Shown piece by piece: positions 42,405 through 48,891 of a DNA stretch of 64,000 nucleotides. This DNA is from Amycolatopsis mediterranei. Its GTDB lineage: Bacteria > Actinomycetota > Actinomycetes > Mycobacteriales > Pseudonocardiaceae. The translations under genes were made by a program, and so were the position numbers. Under the pieces are notes generated by a model. The model saw only the letters and a list, made by a program, of their open reading frames with translations, did no database searches and had not been told where the DNA came from. Location: assembly GCF_026017845.1 (NCBI RefSeq), contig NZ_CP100416.1, forward strand, positions 4,991,176 through 5,055,175, in the 5' to 3' direction. Positions within the stretch are counted from its first letter, which is position 1, and each line of letters opens with the position of its first letter.

Positions 42405-44394
42405 TCGGCAGCTGCGCTCCGTCGCGGAGGAACACCGGGATCCGCTCCGGCGGGGCCGCCGCCTCGACCCAGCCGCCGCCCTCGTGCCGCGTTCCGGACA
42501 CCGCGTCCGTCCAGGACGCCCCCGCCGGCAGATACACCCGCCGCGCCGTGACGCCCGGCTCGAGCACCGGCGCCACCAGCACGTCCGGGCCGAGGAGGAA
42601 CTGGTCGTCCACGTCCCAGGCCGCCGGGTCCGCCGGGAAGTCGACGAACACCGGCCGCATCGGGGGGATGCCCTGCTCGTGGGCCACTCGCATCTGCTCC
42701 ATCAGGTACGGCCGCAGCCGCTCCCGCAGGCGCAGCGACGCCGTGATCGCTTCGTACGCCGGCTCACCGAACGACCAGACCTCGTTGGGGCCGCCGGTCA
42801 TCTCCGGACCGAACGCCGGGCGCGGGTCGCGGAAGCCGTGCAGGCGGAACAGCGGGCAGAACACCCCGTAGGAGAACCAGCGGACCATCAGCTCCCGGTA
42901 CTCCGGCGACGCCGGGTCGCCGCCGTGGAAGCCGCCGATGTCCGTCGTCCACCAGGGGATCCCGGCCAGTGCCACGTTCAGCCCGGCCCGGACCTGCGCC
43001 CGCAGCGAGTCCCACGTCGCCCCGACGTCACCCGACCAGAGCGCCGCCCCGAACCGCTGGCTGCCCGCCCACGCCGAGCGGGACAGCAGCACCACTTCGT
43101 CGTCGCCCTCGCCGCGGATGCCGTCGTGGAACGTCTGCGCGTTGGCCTGCGGGTAGAGGTTGAACACCTCCGCGCCCGGACCGGCGTGGAAGCCGAGGTT
43201 GTGCGGGTGGCCGGGCTGGATCTCCGGCTCGTCGCCGTCCAGCCACCACGCGCGCACGCCCAGGTCGTAGTAGTTCTCCTTGACCTTGCTCCAGACGAAC
43301 CGCCTGGCCTCCGGGTTGGTCGCGTCGTAGAACGCCACCGGCATCTCGACGCCGAACCCCTTGTCCTTCCACGGCGCGTGCGCCGGGACGCCGCTCTCGG
43401 CGGCGACCAGCAGACCCCGTTCGTGCAGCTCGCGGTAGTTCTCCGAGAGCGGGTTCACCGACGGCCACACCGACACCATGAGCTTGACGCCGAGGCCGTC
43501 GAGTTCGCGCACCAGGCCGGCCGGGTCGGGCCACTCGGCCGGGTCGAACTTCCAGTCGCCCAGGTGGGTCCAGTGGAAGAAGTCCGCCACGATCACCGAT
43601 AGCGGCAGCCCGCGTTCGTGGTACTCGCGGGCGACCGCCAGCAGTTCCTCCTGGGTGCGGTAGCGCAGCTTCGACTGCCAGAACCCGGCCGCCCACTCCG
43701 GCAGCATCGGCGCGTGGCCGGTCGCGTCGGCGTAGTGGCCGAGGATCTGGCGCGGCCCGTCGCCGGTGGTGACCCAGTAGTCGAGCTGACGCGCGTCGTC
43801 GGCGACCCAGCGGGTGCCGTTGGTGGCCAGCTCGACCCGGCCGACGGCGGGGCTGTTCCACAGGAACCCGTAGCCGCGGCTGGAGAGCAGGAACGGCACC
43901 GACACCTCGGCGTTGCGCTGCACCAGGTCGAGCACGAGGCCCTTTTGGTCGAGCCGGCCGTGCGTGTGCTGCCCGAGCCCGAAGAGCCGCTCGCCGTCGT
44001 AGGCGCTGAAGCGCTGCTCCAGCCGGCCGTAGCCGTTGCGCGAGGGCATGAACAGCCGCGCGCCGGGCCACCAGAAGTGCGCGCGCTGCTCGGACAGGAG
44101 CTCCTCGCCGGTGTCGGTGCGGACGAACCGCAGCTGCGCGTCGATGCCGGTGTCGGTGTCGGCGATCTCGACGATCGCGGTGAGCGCGCCGTTGACGACC
44201 CGGCCGGTCCGCCCCTCGACCGAGGCGGTGGCGGGGGAGGGCTTCGCGGGCAGCAGCGCGCCCGGGACGTCGTCGATGATGCGGTGCCGTCCGGCCCGCA
44301 CGCGCAGGCTGCCGTCGCCCCACGGCTCGATGCGCAGCACCTCGTGCCGCACGCGGACTTCGAGCGAGCGGCCGTCTTCGGTCGTGGCGATCAC
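42391..44394 (-). CDS. Glycoside hydrolase family 31 (alpha-xylosidase/glucosidase)
   Basis: A 667-aa GH31 enzyme. The nucleophile Asp is D386 in WWLDGDEPE, the acid/base region reads SRSAWAGSQRFGAALWSGDV, and the N-terminal half is the usual beta-sandwich. The nucleophile context with a following Glu-Pro-Glu is common in alpha-xylosidases, so the substrate may be xyloglucan- or isoprimeverose-type oligosaccharide. There is no signal peptide, so it acts on imported sugar. The GTG start has AAGGAG upstream. Last gene of the LacI-controlled ABC operon. Confidence 0.9.
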   Translation of the reverse strand: MIATTEDGRSLEVRVRHEVLRIEPWGDGSLRVRAGRHRIIDDVPGALLPAKPSPATASVEGRTGRVVNGALTAIVEIADTDTGIDAQLRFVRTDTGEELLSEQRAHFWWPGARLFMPSRNGYGRLEQRFSAYDGERLFGLGQHTHGRLDQKGLVLDLVQRNAEVSVPFLLSSRGYGFLWNSPAVGRVELATNGTRWVADDARQLDYWVTTGDGPRQILGHYADATGHAPMLPEWAAGFWQSKLRYRTQEELLAVAREYHERGLPLSVIVADFFHWTHLGDWKFDPAEWPDPAGLVRELDGLGVKLMVSVWPSVNPLSENYRELHERGLLVAAESGVPAHAPWKDKGFGVEMPVAFYDATNPEARRFVWSKVKENYYDLGVRAWWLDGDEPEIQPGHPHNLGFHAGPGAEVFNLYPQANAQTFHDGIRGEGDDEVVLLSRSAWAGSQRFGAALWSGDVGATWDSLRAQVRAGLNVALAGIPWWTTDIGGFHGGDPASPEYRELMVRWFSYGVFCPLFRLHGFRDPRPAFGPEMTGGPNEVWSFGEPAYEAITASLRLRERLRPYLMEQMRVAHEQGIPPMRPVFVDFPADPAAWDVDDQFLLGPDVLVAPVLEPGVTARRVYLPAGASWTDAVSGTRHEGGGWVEAAAPPERIPVFLRDGAQLPIKPE

Positions 44395-44412
44395 GAGGTC
44401 TCCTTGAAGGAA

Positions 44413-45228
44413 CTAGTCTTTGACGGCGCCGCTGGTCAGCCCGGCGACGACGTAGCGCTGGGCGACGACGAGCAGGACGGCCGCGGGGACGGCGGCGAGG
44501 ACGGCGGTGGCCATGATCCCGTTCCAGTCGGCGGACTGGTTGCCGACGAACCGGTAGATGCCCACGGTGATGGGCTCGAACGACTGCCCGGTGGTCAGCG
44601 TGACGGCGAACAGGAAGTCCGCCCAGGCGAACAGGAACGAGAACAGCCCGGCGGTGACCAGCGCGTTGCGGCTGACCGGCAGGATGATCGAGCCGAAGGT
44701 GCGCCAGTACCCGGCACCGTCCACCCGGGACGCTTCGGTCAGCTCCTTCGGCACGGAGATCATGAACGCCCGCAGCAGCAGGATGGCGAACGGGATGGTC
44801 GCGGTGGAGTCGGCGAGCACCAGCCCGAGGTAGTTGTCGATCAGGCCGAGGTTGCTGAACACGGTGTAGAGCGCGTTGGCCATCACGATGCCCGGGATCA
44901 TCTGCACGATGAGCAGCACGAACACCAGCGCCGGGCCGCCGCGCACCTTCAGCTGGGCCAGCGCGTAGGACGCGGGCGCGGCCACCAGCAGCGACACGAG
45001 CACCGTGCCGAGCGCGACGACGACACTGGAGAGCAGGTTCGGTCCCTGCGTCGAGACGGCCTTGCGGTAGCCGTCCAGCGTGCCGCCGACGGGGAAGAAC
45101 GCGGGGTCCGGGCGCAGCAGCGCGCCGCTGGGCTGCAGCGACGCGTTGACCATCCAGTACAGCGGGAACAGCAGCACCGCGACGATCAGCACGCCGGCCA
45201 CCGTCCGCGGCCAGTTCGCCGTCTTCAT
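44413..45228 (-). CDS. Sugar ABC transporter permease, MalG type (CUT1)
   Basis: A 271-aa permease with six predicted helices and the EAA loop ELTEASRVDGAGYWRTFGSIILP. AAAGGAGGCGGC lies directly before the ATG at 45228, which was chosen over in-frame codons further upstream. It is preceded by a 31-codon reading frame that overlaps its ATG by 4 bp. No ATPase is encoded in the operon, as is usual for actinobacterial CUT1 importers that share an MsiK-type ATPase. Confidence 0.93.
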   Translation of the reverse strand: MKTANWPRTVAGVLIVAVLLFPLYWMVNASLQPSGALLRPDPAFFPVGGTLDGYRKAVSTQGPNLLSSVVVALGTVLVSLLVAAPASYALAQLKVRGGPALVFVLLIVQMIPGIVMANALYTVFSNLGLIDNYLGLVLADSTATIPFAILLLRAFMISVPKELTEASRVDGAGYWRTFGSIILPVSRNALVTAGLFSFLFAWADFLFAVTLTTGQSFEPITVGIYRFVGNQSADWNGIMATAVLAAVPAAVLLVVAQRYVVAGLTSGAVKD

Positions 45229-45320
45229 GCCGCCTCCTTTTCGGACGCGGCGAGCCGCGGCAGTGTCTTCGCGTCGGCAGGCATGGTGTCTGATGATTCG
45301 GACCTGCAAGCAGTCCTCAT
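45225..45320 (-). CDS. Possible 31-codon bridging ORF between the two permeases
   Basis: A 31-aa frame (MRTACRSESSDTMPADAK...) overlaps the stop of the MalF-type permease by 4 bp and the start of the MalG-type permease by 4 bp. Both junctions carry the identical 13-mer GGAGGCGGCATGA. It could be a short translated bridge keeping ribosomes on the mRNA, or the by-product of a small duplication of the junction. The peptide has no recognisable domain. Confidence 0.35.
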   Translation of the reverse strand: MRTACRSESSDTMPADAKTLPRLAASEKEAA

Positions 45321-46255
45321 GCCGCCTCCGCCAGGGTCGCCTTCGCCGAACGCAGGTACAGCAGCCCGAAGACCGTCGCCACCACGATGAGGACGTTGCC
45401 CACCGCCGCGCCCTGCCCGAACGCGAAGTCCTGGAAGGACAGCCGGTAGGACCACGTGGTGAGCGTCTGGGTCGAGCCGGCCGGCCCGCCGCCGGTGACG
45501 ACCATGATCACGTCGAACACCTTGATCGTGTAGACCAGGCCCAGCATGAGCACGATCCCGGTGACCGGCCGCAGCAGCGGCCAGGTGACGTGCCGGAACC
45601 GCTGCCACGCGCCGGCGCCGTCGAGCGCCGCGGCTTCGTAGAGCGACGCCGGGATCGCGCGCAGCCCGCCGTGCAGGATCACCAGGTTGAACGGGATGCC
45701 GATCCAGATGTTGGTGATGATCACCGCCGACAGCGCCCAGCTCGTGCTGCTCAGCCACGGCACCGCGTCGAACCCCAGGAACCGCAGGCCCGCGTTGAGC
45801 ACGCCGTGGTCCTGGTCGAACATCCACCGCCACACCGCGCCGCTGACCACCAGCGGCAGCAGCCACGGCAGCAGGAGCAGCGACCGCAGCAGGGCGCTGC
45901 CGAGGAACCGGCCGTTGAAGAACACCGCGAGCGCCAGGCCGATGCCGAACTGGAAGACGATCGACCCGACGGTGAACAGCGCCGTGTTGAGCGCCGCGGT
46001 CGAAAACAGCGGATTGGACAGCACGGCGGAGTAGTTCTCGATGCCGACGAAGGGTGCTTCGCCGGTGTAGAACGACTTCACCGTGTAGTTCTGCGTGCTC
46101 ATCACCAGGTTCGCGGCCAGGGGATAGCCGAAGAACACGACGACGTAGGCGAGCGCGGGCAGCAGGAACGCCCACGCGGCGAACCGGTTGTCCCGGCGGG
46201 ACTTCCGGTTCGCGCGGGGTGTCGCCGAGACCCTCGGAGCGGCGGCGACCGTCAC
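45317..46255 (-). CDS. Sugar ABC transporter permease, MalF type (CUT1)
   Basis: A 312-aa permease with a hydrophobic first helix (WAFLLPALAYVVVFFGYPLA) and the EAA loop SLYEAAALDGAGAWQRFRHVTWP. The GTG at 46255 overlaps the stop of the binding-protein gene by 4 bp (GTGA). Together with the MalG-type partner it forms the channel for the oligosaccharide delivered by the lipoprotein. Confidence 0.93.
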   Translation of the reverse strand: MTVAAAPRVSATPRANRKSRRDNRFAAWAFLLPALAYVVVFFGYPLAANLVMSTQNYTVKSFYTGEAPFVGIENYSAVLSNPLFSTAALNTALFTVGSIVFQFGIGLALAVFFNGRFLGSALLRSLLLLPWLLPLVVSGAVWRWMFDQDHGVLNAGLRFLGFDAVPWLSSTSWALSAVIITNIWIGIPFNLVILHGGLRAIPASLYEAAALDGAGAWQRFRHVTWPLLRPVTGIVLMLGLVYTIKVFDVIMVVTGGGPAGSTQTLTTWSYRLSFQDFAFGQGAAVGNVLIVVATVFGLLYLRSAKATLAEAA

Positions 46256-47484
46256 GAGCCGCTCGCCTGCTGGGCGGCCTTGAGCGCCTGGTCGGCCGGC
46301 GTCTTCCCGGTCAGCGCCGCCTGGAGCGCGTCGGCCAGCGCCTGCGAGACCTTCGGGTACTTCTCGCCGAGTTCGGCGGTGCGGGAGCGGGCCGTACCGA
46401 CCTCGTCGACGAACGCCTGCATCGCCGGCTGCTCGGTGCCGAACTTCTGGGCGACGGCGCTCTTCGACGGGATGTAGGCGTGCGCCTTGCTCCACTCGAG
46501 CATCGTCGGCTCGGAGAGGATGCAGGTGAGCACCTTGCCGGCGGCCTGCTGGGCGGGCCCGCCGGTCACCGGCACGGCGCCGACTTCACCGCCGAGGGCG
46601 ACCACCGGCTTGCCACCGGCCTGCGGCACCGGGATCGGCACCACGCCGTAGTGCAGCGACTTCTGCTCGTCGAGCCGGGCGATGTTCCACGACCCGTTGA
46701 TCATCATCGCCGTGTTGCCGCTGACGAACTGGTCGGCGACGTCGTTCTGGCTCCAGGTCACCACGGACTTCGACGCCGAGCCGGAGTTCACCAGGTCGGT
46801 GACGTACTGCAGCGCCTGCGTCGCCTGCGGCGAGTCCAATTGCGACAGTTCGGCGCCGTTGCTCCAGAAGAACGGCAGGAACTGCCAGGTGCCCTCTTCC
46901 GAGGAGATGGCCGAGAAGGAGAGGCCGTACTTGCCGTCCTTGGTCAGCTTCGCCGCGGCGGTTTTCAGCTCGTCCCACGTCTTCGGCGGCTCGACGCCCG
47001 CGGCCTGCAGGAGGTCCTTGTTGTAGATCAGCGCGAGGCCGTTGACACCAGGGGCGACGCCGTACAGCTTGTCCTGGTAGGTGCCGGCCTTGGCGATGCC
47101 CGGGTAGTAGCCGTCGGTGGTGATGCCGTAGTCGGTCAGCGGGGTCAGCGCGCCGGTGGCGGCGACCTGCTGCAGCGTCGGGTTGTCGGTGAAGAGCAGG
47201 TTGGGCAGCGTCTTCGAGCTGGCGCCCTGCAGGACCTTCGGCAGCATCTGGGCGGTCGGCACCTTCTGGCGCTCGATCTTGATCCCGGTCTGCGTGGCGC
47301 AGGTGTCGAGGATCTTCTGCCAGGCGGCGGACCCCTGCTCGTCGGCGTAGTAGTCGAGTTCGGTGATCGACGTGGCGGCCGGAGCGCCGGCGCCGTTCGA
47401 CGCGGACGGGGCCGGGCTGGGGCTGCAGGCGGTCAGCAACGCGGCGCTCGCGGTCAGCACGAGGGCGCGACGGGCTACGGACAT
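46252..47484 (-). CDS. Lipoprotein sugar-binding protein of the ABC importer
   Basis: A 410-aa precursor with lipobox LLTAC after a short hydrophobic signal, then an extracellular solute-binding family 1 domain (PGVNGLALIYNKDLL, DVADQFVSGNTAMMINGSW). Such proteins bind di- to oligosaccharides. It is encoded 52 bp downstream of the LacI repressor gene and upstream of both permeases. The ligand is unknown; the GH31 and GH3 neighbours point to plant beta-glucan or xyloglucan fragments. Confidence 0.92.
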   Translation of the reverse strand: MSVARRALVLTASAALLTACSPSPAPSASNGAGAPAATSITELDYYADEQGSAAWQKILDTCATQTGIKIERQKVPTAQMLPKVLQGASSKTLPNLLFTDNPTLQQVAATGALTPLTDYGITTDGYYPGIAKAGTYQDKLYGVAPGVNGLALIYNKDLLQAAGVEPPKTWDELKTAAAKLTKDGKYGLSFSAISSEEGTWQFLPFFWSNGAELSQLDSPQATQALQYVTDLVNSGSASKSVVTWSQNDVADQFVSGNTAMMINGSWNIARLDEQKSLHYGVVPIPVPQAGGKPVVALGGEVGAVPVTGGPAQQAAGKVLTCILSEPTMLEWSKAHAYIPSKSAVAQKFGTEQPAMQAFVDEVGTARSRTAELGEKYPKVSQALADALQAALTGKTPADQALKAAQQASGS

Positions 47485-47536
47485 GGTGATTCTCCTTCGG
47501 CGGCGGAGCAGAACCGGGACTGGTGGTGTGACGGCG

Positions 47537-48544
47537 CTAGGCGCGCGGCGAGGCGGTGCTCTCGCGCCGGGTCAGCCGGGGCCCGAGCAGCCGGACCTCC
47601 GGGGTGGTGTGGCCGGCGAGCCGGCGCATGGTCATTTCGACGGCCTGGGTGCCGACCTCTTCGGCCGGGATGGCCACGTTGGTCAGCGCGACCGCGTGCT
47701 GCTCGGCCATGCTGTCCGGGCACACGGCGATGACCGAGATGTCCTCGGGCACCCGCAGGCCGCGGTGGCGCAGGTCCGACAGCAGCCCGGGCAGCACGGC
47801 CTCGTTGTGCACGACCAGGCCGGTCAGGCCGGGATCGGCGGCGAGCAGCTCGTCGACGCAGGCGCTCACCGCTTCGTAGGAGTGCGCGCACGCGTGGGAA
47901 GCCGCCCGCAGGTCACGGCTCTTCGTGGCTTCGTCGAAGCCGCGCAGGAACCGCGTCGCGTAACTCGTGCCGCGCCGGTAGACGGCCGGGGACGGGCCGA
48001 TCAGCGCGATCGAGCGGTGGCCGAGCTCGGCGAGGTGCGCGACGCAGGCCGAGGCCGCCGCGGTGAAGTCGAGGTCGACGCAGCTCAGCCCGGCCGGGTG
48101 GTCGGGCACGCCGATGAGCACCACCGGCAGGTCGAGGGCCAGGAGCATCGGCACCCGCGGGTCGGCGGTTTCGATGTCCATCACCATCAGGGCGTCGGCG
48201 ATGGCCGAGGACGCCACCCGCTGCAGCGCGGCGGGTCCCTCGTCCTTGGTGAGCAGCAGCAGGTCGTGGTCGTGCGCGCGGGCCGCGGTGACCGCCGAGG
48301 CGACGAACTCCATCACGACGGCGACGTTGAGGTCCGTGCGCAGCGGCACGACCAGCGCGAGCACGTTGGTCTTGCTGCTGGCCAGCGCCCGCGCCCCGGC
48401 GTGCGGGTGGTAGCCGAGCTTGCGGATGCTGTCCTCGACCAGCCGCCGGGTCTTCGGCGAAATCGAGCGTTTGCCGCTGATCACGTACGACACCGTGCTG
48501 GGGGCGACCCCGGCCGCGTTGGCGACGTCGTTGATCGTGACCAC
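47537..48544 (-). CDS. LacI-family repressor of the glycan locus (CebR-like by context)
   Basis: A 335-aa LacI regulator: HTH TINDVANAAGVAPSTVSYVI with hinge KTNVLALVVPL, then a periplasmic-binding-protein-like sensor. The GTG at 48544 has AGGAGG 6 bp upstream and gives the exact family N-terminus. It is the first gene of the ABC-GH31 operon and is divergent from the GH3 gene. A TGGGAGCGTTCCCA palindrome upstream of GH3 is its likely operator. Confidence 0.9.
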   Translation of the reverse strand: MVTINDVANAAGVAPSTVSYVISGKRSISPKTRRLVEDSIRKLGYHPHAGARALASSKTNVLALVVPLRTDLNVAVVMEFVASAVTAARAHDHDLLLLTKDEGPAALQRVASSAIADALMVMDIETADPRVPMLLALDLPVVLIGVPDHPAGLSCVDLDFTAAASACVAHLAELGHRSIALIGPSPAVYRRGTSYATRFLRGFDEATKSRDLRAASHACAHSYEAVSACVDELLAADPGLTGLVVHNEAVLPGLLSDLRHRGLRVPEDISVIAVCPDSMAEQHAVALTNVAIPAEEVGTQAVEMTMRRLAGHTTPEVRLLGPRLTRRESTASPRA

Positions 48545-48762
48545 GGGCGGCCTCCTGGGGACGGGCGAGCGATGCGGTGTCGAAGCGCATCGACGATGGC
48601 ACGAAGGTAAGTGACACACGCCCGAAACACAAGCATCATTCGCCGTTCGCCCGCATTCGATTCCATTTCGACAGCCGAGGTGTTCGTCGAAATTGTCGAA
48701 GTGGCCTGTTGGCGGCTGTTCTCGCAGCTCAGCACGGGGTTGCCGGGTTTCGATCAGAGCCT

Positions 48763-48778
48763 CTGGGAGCGTTCCCAG
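48763..48778. promoter_or_regulatory. CebR-type LacI operator upstream of GH3
   Basis: CTGGGA-GCGT-TCCCAG is an inverted repeat. Its inner 14 bp, TGGGAGCGTTCCCA, match the TGGGAGCGCTCCCA box known for CebR of Streptomyces at 13 of 14 positions. It ends 6 bp before the -35 of the GH3 promoter. Confidence 0.65.
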
Positions 48779-48784
48779 ACACTC

Positions 48785-48813
48785 TTGACCTGATGCTCAC
48801 CTGGCTGTAATAG
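48785..48813 (+). promoter_or_regulatory. Promoter of the GH3 gene
   Basis: TTGACC (48785-48790) and TAATAG (48808-48813) are separated by 17 bp, one of the best consensus-like promoters in the window. Transcription would start near 48820, giving a leader of about 70 nt to the GTG at 48892. Confidence 0.65.
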
Positions 48814-48858
48814 TCGGCAGGCTCCCACTCCCTTCGACGCGAATCTTCGTGCCGCGCC

Positions 48859-48874
48859 GTCGAAACGATTCGAC
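48859..48874. promoter_or_regulatory. Inverted repeat in the GH3 leader
   Basis: GTCGAA-ACGA-TTCGAC has 6-bp arms and lies in the predicted leader just before the GGAGG ribosome site. It could be a second operator or an mRNA hairpin. Confidence 0.3.
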
Positions 48875-48891
48875 GATTCCGGAGGCTGTCC

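Larger units (their letters stand above)
48545..48891. promoter_or_regulatory. 347-bp divergent regulatory region between lacI and the GH3 gene
   Basis: No gene was found here. The right half holds a CebR-type palindrome, a good promoter toward GH3 and a second inverted repeat (listed separately). The left half is less GC-rich and repeatedly contains TTCGACA/TGTCGAA-like words (around 48675 and 48690-48710), which may belong to the lacI promoter. I could not assign a -35/-10 pair toward lacI. Confidence 0.5.

Noticed and set aside
45229..45316. Remnant of a pseudogene between the permeases
   Set aside because: The 31-codon frame shows no similarity to either permease or to the binding protein, so no decayed gene can be claimed.
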